Below are positions 1 to 5,789 of a stretch of 8,852 nucleotides of DNA, in pieces. The stretch is taken from contig JAFSZW010000236.1 of the NCBI GenBank assembly GCA_017458865.1, positions 1 to 8,852 on the forward strand. Direction: 5' to 3'. A model generated the notes under the pieces. The model made no database searches. It saw only the letters and a program-made list of their open reading frames with translations, and had not been told where the DNA came from. Made by a program: the position numbers and the translations under genes. Each line of letters starts with the position of its first letter. Position 1 is the stretch's first letter. This stretch comes from Clostridia bacterium (GTDB taxonomy: Bacteria; Bacillota; Clostridia; Christensenellales; Aristaeellaceae).

Positions 1-289
1 AAAGCAGCTTGGCAGAAAGGAAAACAGGGGAGTAGGTGTGTTTTCCAATGTGAATCAGTTCATTGGTACCAATCTTGCGCTTGACTTCAATAGCCGTATT
101 CTCAGGGGAGAGAATATACTGCGACATGGCACGCTGGCCGACAACCCAGTCTCCGTCCTCATCAATGCCAATAGCAGAGGGGGTGATAATCTCATGGTCA
201 AGGTTAAGAATCATCTCAACCTTTCCGTTGCGGTAAATTGCGGCTTCTGTGGTAGATGTGCCAAGGTCAATACCGATAATGGTTTTCAT
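1..289 (-). CDS. Hsp70/DnaK-family chaperone, N-terminal 96 residues (runs off the left edge)
   Basis: This is the start of an Hsp70-type ATPase; only its first 96 codons lie in the window and there is no stop. The ATG is at 289-287, preceded on the minus strand by GGAGGA (301-296) with a 6-nt spacer. The reading shows the Hsp70 phosphate-1 loop GIDLGTSTTEAAIY (residues 6-19, with Asp8 where DnaK has its phosphate-loop Asp), then TPSAIGIDEDGDWVVGQRA (36-54) and SPENTAIEVKRKIG (61-74). Lys70 falls at the catalytic Lys70 of DnaK. The STTE variant after the GIDLGT core differs from the TTNS of housekeeping DnaK, so I read it as a DnaK-like paralogue rather than dnaK itself. It lies 44 bp downstream of a GrpE-like gene on the same strand and is very likely co-transcribed with it. 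The peptide-binding domain cannot be seen, so substrate type is unknown. Confidence 0.9.
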   Translation of the reverse strand, partial: MKTIIGIDLGTSTTEAAIYRNGKVEMILNLDHEIITPSAIGIDEDGDWVVGQRAMSQYILSPENTAIEVKRKIGTNELIHIGKHTYSPVFLSAKLL

Positions 290-295
290 TAGAAT

Positions 296-301
296 TCCTC
301 C
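296..301 (-). promoter_or_regulatory. Ribosome binding site of the Hsp70-family gene
   Basis: GGAGGA read on the minus strand, six bases before the ATG at 289-287. It fixes the start of the Hsp70-family gene and shows that this gene is translated from its own strong site in the 44-bp gap after the GrpE-like gene. Confidence 0.8.
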
Positions 302-333
302 AAAATGTATTCAAAGTGATATGGTAAACAGAA

Positions 334-2520
334 TCAGTCCCAAAACCGGGAACCGTTACGGTTCGTGTCAGAGCTGTTCTGGGGGTAAGGATTGTCCGAT
401 GACGACCGATTGAACGTTTCGTTCTCCTCATTTTCCGAGCCGTCATCATCCAATTCATCATCGAAACCACGTGTTGTGGGTGACACATCTGGTTCAGAGC
501 CGGATACATCAGGTGTTTCCACGGAAGATGCCTCAGAGGGGACATCTGCCACGGGAATCATATCAATCCAGGAATCATCATCCGATGCGTCGAAGGATGC
601 TGCATCGTCATCTGACAACACTGCCGCATCTTCCGGGCTGGGCACTTCCATGGATTCATCCTCATCAGCCGGCACTTCAAGGTTCTCATCCTCGCCGTCC
701 ACCGGAGCCTCAGCAACATCATAGGCCGGTGTTTCGAGAATCTCATCCTCGTCCATCAGTGCCTCAGCGACTTCGGAAATCGGCGATTCGAAGACATCAT
801 CCTCGGCGCCTACTTGTGTCTCAGGGACTTCGAAGACTGGTGCTTCAAGGGCCTCATCCTCGTCCATCAGTGCCTCAGCTACGTCGGAGGCCGGTGCTTC
901 GAAAGCCTCATCATCGTCGTCCACCGGTGCTTCAGCAAACTCGAAGACCGGCGCTTCAAAGGACTCAGCCTCGGTGTCTACCGGTGTCTCAGCGACTTCG
1001 AAGGCCGGAACTTCAAGGGCCTCGTCTTCGGCATCTGCCGGCGCCTCAGCAAACTCAGGAACTGGCGTTTCAAAGGACTCAGCCTCGGTGTCTACTGGTG
1101 TCTCAGTGACTTCGAAGACCGGTGCGTCAAGAGACTCATCCTCGGCACCTACTGGCGTCTTAGCAAACTCAGGAAATGGCGTTTCAAAGGACTCATCCTC
1201 GGCACCTACTGGCGTCTCAGCAAACTCAGAAACTGGCGCTTCAAAGGACTCGGCCTCAGTGTCTACCGGTGTCTCAGCGACGTCGAAGGCCGGAACTTCA
1301 AGGGCCTCAGCCTCGGTGTCAACGGGTGTCTCAACGACGTCGAAGGCCGGAACTTCAAGGCCCTCATCTTCAGCATCTGCCGGTGTCTCGACAAACCCGG
1401 GAACTGGCGTTTCAAAGGTCTCGGCCTCGGTGTCAACCGGAGCTTCTGCATATTCGGAGACTGGTGTTTCAAGGGGCTCGGCCTCAGCGTCTGCCGGTAT
1501 ACTCGCGAAAGCGGAGATATGCGGCTCAGACGGTGCGCTAAAGGGGCTGTCTGAGAGGGGCTGAGCTGTCCATGCGGAGGGCTGTACCGGGGCAGGCCCG
1601 AGATGGATGATGTTATTGGGCACAGAGCCTGTCGGCACACCCGTGGTGACAGCATCCGGATTTGACCAGAGATATGCGCTGATGCGCGCTTTCCGCTTCA
1701 CGGTACCCTTGAAAATGTAGCCGCTCTCAAAGATCTCGGCGACACACTGGTTCAGAGCCTGATCGTCGGTGGAAACACGGTCAATCACTTCGTGCAGCTC
1801 GTAGTTTACCGGGATACCGGTCTGTTCAATGATGGTAATGCCGGATACCTGGAGCTGACTGGCAACTTTCTGACGGACAAAGCCAAACTGACGACTCCAG
1901 GAGGGGTCTCCCTCGGCGGCACGTTCCAGGACATTCAGCTGGTCCTGGTAAACCTGGACGAGTTTGAACAGAGAAGCCTCGCTGGCTTTGAGAGACGCGA
2001 CCTCCGCACTTTCTTCTCTGGAGGTGAGCTCCTCCATTTTCGCGAGCGTGTTTTTCTGCTGCTTCTGAGCGTCCTCCATGGCCTCGATCAGATCTTCAAT
2101 GACCATGTTATGTCTGTTTACAGACGTGCCGATTTTTGAGAGCTGGCTGGAGAGCTCAGACGTTTCAGCTTCTGATTTGGGCGTATTGACAATGGTATCA
2201 CGGACGGTATTCAGCTGCTGGAGCAGGTCTTCCTGCTGAGAACGAAGTTCTTCGTTGAGAGACAGAACAGCAGGTGACAGGTCTTTCATATCATTACCGC
2301 TTTCTTTCTGGATCATTTCATCAATACGATTGATTTGTGCCGAGATGCGGGCGATTGAATCTGCCGTCTGCTTTTCCATGCTATCAAGGCGACTGGTGAG
2401 CATCTCAAAATGCTTGTTCTCGACAGATTTGGAATGAGTCATCATGTCTAACATCTTCTGGAGTTCTGCCAGAATCTGTTTTATGCCGGACTTAACTTTT
2501 TCCTTGAATTTTATTTTCAT
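334..2520 (-). CDS. GrpE-like nucleotide exchange factor with coiled-coil N-terminus and long acidic repeat tail
   Basis: A 728-residue protein, over three times the usual GrpE length (about 180-220). Residues 1-200 are rich in E, K, Q, L and heptad-like, suggesting a long coiled coil; there is no signal peptide or membrane segment, so it should be cytoplasmic. Residues about 226-285 match the GrpE C-terminal beta domain: SGITIIEQTGIPVNYELHEV, an acidic DD at 252-253, then ESGYIFKGTVKRKARISAYL, equivalent to the GrpE pattern GY-(x)2-G-(x)3-R-x-A-x-V. Residues 286-341 are a P/S-rich linker. Residues 342-605 are fourteen tandem 19-residue units (consensus near PVDTEAESFEAPVSEFAET), followed by a degenerate unit and an acidic then Ser/Asn-rich end finishing in FWD. 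GrpE releases ADP from Hsp70, and an Hsp70-family gene follows directly, so they probably work as a pair. The start ATG has AGAGG (2529-2525) with a short 4-nt spacer. The role of the tail is unknown. The GrpE call is firm for the beta domain, less so for the coiled coil. Confidence 0.85.
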   Translation of the reverse strand: MKIKFKEKVKSGIKQILAELQKMLDMMTHSKSVENKHFEMLTSRLDSMEKQTADSIARISAQINRIDEMIQKESGNDMKDLSPAVLSLNEELRSQQEDLLQQLNTVRDTIVNTPKSEAETSELSSQLSKIGTSVNRHNMVIEDLIEAMEDAQKQQKNTLAKMEELTSREESAEVASLKASEASLFKLVQVYQDQLNVLERAAEGDPSWSRQFGFVRQKVASQLQVSGITIIEQTGIPVNYELHEVIDRVSTDDQALNQCVAEIFESGYIFKGTVKRKARISAYLWSNPDAVTTGVPTGSVPNNIIHLGPAPVQPSAWTAQPLSDSPFSAPSEPHISAFASIPADAEAEPLETPVSEYAEAPVDTEAETFETPVPGFVETPADAEDEGLEVPAFDVVETPVDTEAEALEVPAFDVAETPVDTEAESFEAPVSEFAETPVGAEDESFETPFPEFAKTPVGAEDESLDAPVFEVTETPVDTEAESFETPVPEFAEAPADAEDEALEVPAFEVAETPVDTEAESFEAPVFEFAEAPVDDDDEAFEAPASDVAEALMDEDEALEAPVFEVPETQVGAEDDVFESPISEVAEALMDEDEILETPAYDVAEAPVDGEDENLEVPADEDESMEVPSPEDAAVLSDDDAASFDASDDDSWIDMIPVADVPSEASSVETPDVSGSEPDVSPTTRGFDDELDDDGSENEENETFNRSSSDNPYPQNSSDTNRNGSRFWD
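706..1497 (-). repeat. 57-bp in-frame tandem repeat array encoding acidic 19-residue units
   Basis: Residues 342-605 of the GrpE-like protein divide into fourteen consecutive units, nearly all of exactly 19 residues (57 bp); two (starting LMDEDE, residues 551 and 588) have 18. Each unit has an acidic run (DTEAE, DAEDE, GAEDE, DDDDE), a hydrophobic-Glu-x-Pro core (FETP, LEVP, FEAP) and a [FV]-A-E-[TA] end. A degenerate fifteenth unit begins at residue 606. Because 57 is a multiple of three, copy-number change would keep the frame. Confidence 0.92.
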
Positions 2521-2668
2521 AAAACCTCTTATGTGGACATGTTTTTTCGAATTCCAGCGTCACAGATTGTCCATTTCCGGACACATTTATTTCAGATTCT
2601 TAATGCGTCAGGTCGATGAAGTCAATATAACTGGCGATTAAGCCTTAGACAAAAACCGACCACCTGTT

Positions 2669-2698
2669 AGTATACCATATATTCCGGGAAATTGTTAA
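2669..2698 (-). promoter_or_regulatory. Probable sigma-A promoter of the GrpE-like/Hsp70 operon
   Basis: On the minus strand TTAACA (2698-2693), an 18-bp spacer, and TATACT (2674-2669) preceded by TGG, which makes an extended -10. Transcription would begin near 2662, giving a leader of about 140 nt before the ATG at 2520. I see no CIRCE operator (TTAGCACTC-N9-GAGTGCTAA) in the leader, so HrcA heat-shock control is not supported. The leader holds a small inverted repeat TGTCC-N6-GGACA (2568-2583) of unknown meaning. Confidence 0.6.
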
Positions 2699-2879
2699 GA
2701 AAATGTAATATTTTTTTGAGAACGTCGAAAAAACTATATGAGGGATGTTACTTTTCTACAGATGAAAGCAGAAAAAACATAAAAGACGGCCTGAAGGCAA
2801 CAGGTATACAGGGCAAATCATGCACTGCAGCCCGCATGCATAATCTGCAAACGGCACAGTATCTGATTTGAAGATGAAC

Positions 2880-2909
2880 TTGAAAACGGGCACTGAAAAG
2901 TGTTACTAT
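2880..2909 (+). promoter_or_regulatory. Candidate promoter of the kinase-acylphosphatase-deacetylase operon
   Basis: TTGAAA (2880-2885), an 18-bp spacer, and TACTAT (2904-2909) preceded by TGT, an extended -10. Transcription would start near 2916, about 135 nt before the ATG at 3051. Other weak hexamers are present closer to the gene (for example TTGACC at 2978) but lack a well-placed -10. Confidence 0.4.
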
Positions 2910-3050
2910 TCCACCTGAAAACGGACTGACCGGAATGAACTGCGAATGTCAAATGGCGATTCAGAGGACAATTGCTTTTGACCCTGATGGTTAAGAGCGG
3001 GGGTGTATCAGTATAGCTGTGGAACGATGTGTATTTGAGTGGGGCAGACA

Positions 3051-3575
3051 ATGGAAAAGCAGAGCATTACGATGATCGGCATGCCGGCATCCGGGAAAAG
3101 CACGGTGGGTGTGATTCTTGCAAAAATCCTCGGATATGACTTTCTGGATACGGACCTGTTCATTCAGACACGGACCGGTAAACGGCTGCCGGAGCTGATT
3201 GAGCAGCTGGGAACAGATGGTTTTAAGCGGCTTGAGGAGGAACAGATCTGCCAGATCCGGCTGGCCTGTGGACATCCCACAGTGATTGCTACGGGCGGCA
3301 GCGCCGTCTATGGGGGCCAGGCTATGGCGCATCTTGCAGAACTTGGCCCAATATGCTATCTGCAGGTGCCTTTTGAGACGATTGAAGCCCGGCTGAAGGA
3401 CATCCGTCAGCGGGGTGTTGTGCTGAATCCTGGCCAGACACTGCGGACGCTTTATGACGAACGCTGCGTTTTGTATGAACGGTATGCCTCGTTTACGGTT
3501 CATGAGGCGGACAGAGGCGTTGAGGAGATCGTCAGGGAACTGGCAGACTGGATGGAAAAGCGGTCCGACAGATGA
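3051..3575 (+). CDS. Shikimate kinase-like small-molecule kinase
   Basis: A 174-residue P-loop kinase of the shikimate kinase family, whose known members phosphorylate the 3-OH of shikimate in the chorismate pathway. Visible motifs: Walker A GMPASGKST (10-18), FLDTD (31-35) with the acidic residues that contact shikimate and Mg, ATGGS (80-84) for the substrate Gly-Gly, and a distal Arg (138) in LYDERCVLYERYA. Two positions are atypical: by alignment to GEEGFR of AroK, the substrate Arg58 is replaced by Lys59 (next residue Arg60), and the lid carries RQRGVVLNPGQT instead of the RPLL motif. The protein may therefore belong to a diverged clade annotated as shikimate kinase, and its true substrate is not certain. 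I chose ATG 3051 because the family starts just before the P-loop; a GTG at 3039 in frame would add MGQT but has no ribosome site. The GGGG at 3041-3044 is only a weak site. It heads a three-gene operon. Confidence 0.8.
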   Translation: MEKQSITMIGMPASGKSTVGVILAKILGYDFLDTDLFIQTRTGKRLPELIEQLGTDGFKRLEEEQICQIRLACGHPTVIATGGSAVYGGQAMAHLAELGPICYLQVPFETIEARLKDIRQRGVVLNPGQTLRTLYDERCVLYERYASFTVHEADRGVEEIVRELADWMEKRSDR

Positions 3576-3602
3576 TCCTGATGTGCGAAAGGCCTGGTTG
3601 GA

Positions 3603-3881
3603 ATGGAGCAGAAGATTCGCAAACATTTTGTTTTCAGCGGGGATGTGCAGGGAGTTGGATTCAGATACCGCGCACATTACGCTGCCCAGATGGCTGATCT
3701 GACAGGCTGGGTTATGAACCGATGGGATGGTGCGGTCGAGATGGAAGTTCAGGGCCCGGCCGCAGAGATAGAACGGATGATAGAGCGTATTGCGGCCGGT
3801 ACATATGTTTTCATTGCAGACCGGCAGGAATGGGAGATGCCGACAGATGAGGAGGAATCCGGTTTTCATGTTCGATATTAA
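3603..3881 (+). CDS. acyP: Acylphosphatase
   Basis: A 92-residue protein of standard acylphosphatase length. The family hydrolyses carboxyl-phosphate bonds of small acylphosphates such as acetyl phosphate and 1,3-bisphosphoglycerate in the cytoplasm. The signature FSGDVQGVGFRYRA (11-24) holds the phosphate-binding Arg21, and GWVMNRWDG (35-43) holds the catalytic Asn39, so both active-site residues are present. The middle EVQGPAAEIERMIERI matches the family helix. It begins 27 bp after the kinase stop, with AAAGG (3588-3592) as a modest ribosome site, and its last 14 bp overlap the next gene. The cellular role of acylphosphatase is unclear in most bacteria, and this operon setting does not settle it. 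Confidence 0.93.
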   Translation: MEQKIRKHFVFSGDVQGVGFRYRAHYAAQMADLTGWVMNRWDGAVEMEVQGPAAEIERMIERIAAGTYVFIADRQEWEMPTDEEESGFHVRY

Positions 3882-5217
3882 GAAGTGTCTTGCACTGCTT
3901 TGCCTTATGCTTGCTGCACTGCCGGTACTTGCAGACGGCGGCAAGCCTGCAGAATATGAAGTGGAGAGAAAGCCGGTTCAACTGGCCGAGGTGTTTTTAA
4001 AGGCGAAAGCGCCGGATGACGCAGCGCAGTTTGGCCTTTCGGATGAATGGGCATCCATGGTTACGGATAATTCCCGCGAGGCATATGACATTACGGGCAG
4101 GTGTCAGATTCGTGTAAGCCGCAACAGAAATGATAAGGACCGACTCACGGATGACCGGTACAAGACCTACTGGAACGGTGGCACAAAGGGCTGGATTGAA
4201 TTCACACTGCCTGAGGGGATGCGCTGCTACGGGATTTATATACAGTGGGCGGAGAAACTCAGCAGCTATATTCTTGAAACGCCTGCGCAGGATGGTACAT
4301 GGCTGGCAACCGGTGCAAGGCATGATGCGGTCTACTATAACGAGTATATCCCGGTTAACGGACTTACACATTTTCGAATCCGAAATGACAATGATGCACT
4401 GGATCTGTGCATCACGGAGGTGCAGCTCCTGAGCGCCGGGTATGTGCCTGACTGGGTGGAGAGATGGAAACCGTTTGAGGGAGAAGCAGATCTGCTGGTG
4501 CTCAGTGCGCATCCGGATGACGAAATACTCTGGTTCGGCGGAACGATCCCGTATTACCGCAGTGAACGCCTCAAGAAAGTGCTGGTTGTAAATGTTTCCG
4601 AGCAGCCTGCAAGCCGCAAATGCGAGCTCCTTGACTGCCTCTGGACATGCGGCATCCGCGAATATCCCATTGTGTCAGGCGGCAAAGTCTTTGTGGACAG
4701 GTATGCCTCTCAGGTACGCAACATCATGGACATGTGGGGCGAGGAAAACATCATGCAGTTCCTGACAGGCGTCATTCGGCGGTATCGTCCACTGGTTGCT
4801 GTTACGCACGGGTTCAACGGAGAATACGGACATGGGGCGCACAAGTCCTGTGCCTATGCACTGACAAAATGCCTTGAACTGGCAGCAAACCCGAATTATT
4901 TACTCGGCGGAGCAGATGCGGTTCTTGATCCCTGGCAGATCCGGAAAGTGTATATCCATCTGTATGAGGAGAATACCATCGAGATGAACTGGCGGGTGCC
5001 GCTTGCATCCTTTGGCGGCAGGACGGGATTTGATGTGGCCTGTGAGGCATTTTCCCGGCACAGGACGCAGGATACGGGCAAATACCTGGTCCAGGACTTT
5101 GGCAAGTATGACAACCGCCGCTTCGGACTCTATTTCACTGCGGTCGGGCCGGATGTCATGAAGAATGACTTCTTTGAGAATATCACCGAGGAAAGAGGCA
5201 TAGCACCGGCGGAATGA
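3868..5217 (+). CDS. Secreted PIG-L/LmbE-family deacetylase with N-terminal discoidin-like domain
   Basis: A 449-residue protein. Residues 1-22 form a signal peptide (KK, a hydrophobic run, then LPVLA before Asp23; no lipobox cysteine), so export by Sec is predicted. Residues about 67-191 resemble an F5/8 type C (discoidin/CBM32-like) beta-sandwich: DNSREAYDI, RLTDDRYKTYWNGGTKGWIEF and a closing ITEVQLLSAG. The C-terminal half is a PIG-L domain: AHPDDE (214-219) gives the zinc ligands His215 and Asp218 and the base Asp217, and THGFNGEYGHGAHK (313-326) supplies the third histidine. PIG-L enzymes are zinc-dependent and remove N-acetyl groups from GlcNAc-containing compounds; with a sugar-binding-like module and a signal peptide, an extracellular glycan or envelope substrate is likely. 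An in-frame ATG at 3790 would add 26 residues lying inside the acylphosphatase gene and spoil the signal peptide; ATG 3868 has GGAGG at 3851-3855 (12-nt spacer), so I prefer it. Translation may be coupled to the overlapping acylphosphatase gene. Confidence 0.88.
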   Translation: MFDIKKCLALLCLMLAALPVLADGGKPAEYEVERKPVQLAEVFLKAKAPDDAAQFGLSDEWASMVTDNSREAYDITGRCQIRVSRNRNDKDRLTDDRYKTYWNGGTKGWIEFTLPEGMRCYGIYIQWAEKLSSYILETPAQDGTWLATGARHDAVYYNEYIPVNGLTHFRIRNDNDALDLCITEVQLLSAGYVPDWVERWKPFEGEADLLVLSAHPDDEILWFGGTIPYYRSERLKKVLVVNVSEQPASRKCELLDCLWTCGIREYPIVSGGKVFVDRYASQVRNIMDMWGEENIMQFLTGVIRRYRPLVAVTHGFNGEYGHGAHKSCAYALTKCLELAANPNYLLGGADAVLDPWQIRKVYIHLYEENTIEMNWRVPLASFGGRTGFDVACEAFSRHRTQDTGKYLVQDFGKYDNRRFGLYFTAVGPDVMKNDFFENITEERGIAPAE

Positions 5218-5397
5218 TGAAACGTCATCATGCCGGAATGCAGATGCCACAGGGCTCAGGCGACCGTCTGATGGTGACCTGAAATGTCTGACATGTCCAT
5301 CAGAAAGAGATGCATTGCCTGTGAGCACGGACATTGGGGCGGATCCCTGATCTTTCCGGCGGATTCGGCAGGGCAGATGAATCCGGAGTTTCCTTTC

Positions 5398-5429
5398 AAT
5401 GAATCAGGCTGTGCATTGCCTGATTCATT
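5398..5429 (+). terminator. Intrinsic terminator downstream of the kinase-acylphosphatase-deacetylase operon
   Basis: A perfect 12-bp inverted repeat, AATGAATCAGGC and GCCTGATTCATT, around an 8-nt loop, followed by a T-rich tail (TTCATTT). It lies about 180 nt beyond the deacetylase stop and ahead of the promoter of the next gene, so it probably ends transcription of the upstream operon. Confidence 0.65.
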
Positions 5430-5630
5430 TTCATTTACGACAGGACTCACTGCCTGCGCAGGCACCACTTGATGGCAGACCTCACCACCGGGGGACAGCC
5501 CAGCAGGCGTCATATCTCCTGGTACACACCAAAACTGTTGTCTTGCAGGAGAAAAATCCGGTATCGCTTTTTAAGGACCAGGAGAAGAGATAAAAAAGGT
5601 ACAAAATTATAACCAATCTATCGTGGATAC

Positions 5631-5659
5631 TTTTCAAATTTGCAGATTTCTGGTATTAT
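5631..5659 (+). promoter_or_regulatory. Candidate promoter of the FIST-GGDEF gene
   Basis: TTTTCA (5631-5636, four of six matches to the -35 consensus), a 17-bp spacer, and TATTAT (5654-5659) preceded by TGG, an extended -10, in an AT-rich stretch. Transcription would start near 5666, giving a leader of about 125 nt before the ATG at 5790. Confidence 0.5.
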
Positions 5660-5789
5660 ATGATTAACTTACTAAAAACGTCTTTTGGATTTTTTGGGGG
5701 CTTATTAAAATTCACCATATTATATAACTTTTTTTGTTGAAATCGATTCCTTGAAGAAACAGAAGCAGTTTTGAGGGAGATGAGATCAT

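Larger units (their letters stand above)
2521..3050. other. Divergent intergenic region between the chaperone operon and the kinase operon
   Basis: This 530-bp stretch holds the leader and promoter of the minus-strand chaperone operon on its left and a candidate promoter of the plus-strand operon on its right. The section 2690-2770 is AT-rich with A and T runs. I find no convincing coding frame, RNA gene or riboswitch; the one minus-strand frame (2818-3051) has no recognisable content. Confidence 0.6.
5218..5789. other. Structured non-coding region upstream of the FIST-GGDEF gene
   Basis: 572 bp without a credible gene. The left part holds successive inverted repeats: ATGATGA/TCATCAT (5214-5231, starting on the deacetylase stop), CTGATGG/CCATCAG (5268-5303), CGGATTC/GAATCCG (5360-5385), the terminator hairpin (5398-5429), the palindrome TGCCTGCGCAGGCA (5450-5463) and TCTCCTGGT/ACCAGGAGA (arms 5515-5523 and 5577-5585). 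An 11-bp direct repeat TGCATTGCCTG occurs at 5311 and 5412. The right part (from about 5590) is AT-rich and carries the promoter of the next gene. Short open frames here (for example 5284-5472) lack ribosome sites and cross the terminator. I could not match it to a known riboswitch class. Confidence 0.55.

Noticed and set aside
38..292. Plus-strand 84-codon frame over the Hsp70 gene start
   Set aside because: It is antisense to a clear Hsp70 N-terminus on the minus strand and has no family features of its own.
706..1497. CRISPR-like array suggested by regular repeats
   Set aside because: The repeats are adjacent, degenerate 57-bp units without unique spacers and are read in frame as protein.
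471..1564. Long plus-strand open frames opposite the repeat array (for example 814-1554 and 974-1564)
   Set aside because: They are antisense to the GrpE-like repeats. A 57-bp period is a multiple of three, so any frame free of stops in one unit stays open across the array. Their proteins are simple repeats without ribosome sites.
3039..3050. GTG 3039 as start of the shikimate kinase-like gene
   Set aside because: It has no ribosome site at a workable distance, and family members begin a few residues before the P-loop, which fits ATG 3051.
2991..3944. 317-codon minus-strand frame over the kinase and acylphosphatase genes
   Set aside because: The plus-strand genes have intact catalytic motifs and good order; the antisense frame encodes no recognisable domain.
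5284..5472. 62-codon plus-strand frame with two close cysteines
   Set aside because: It has no ribosome site, runs through the terminator hairpin at 5398-5429, and its composition is not protein-like.
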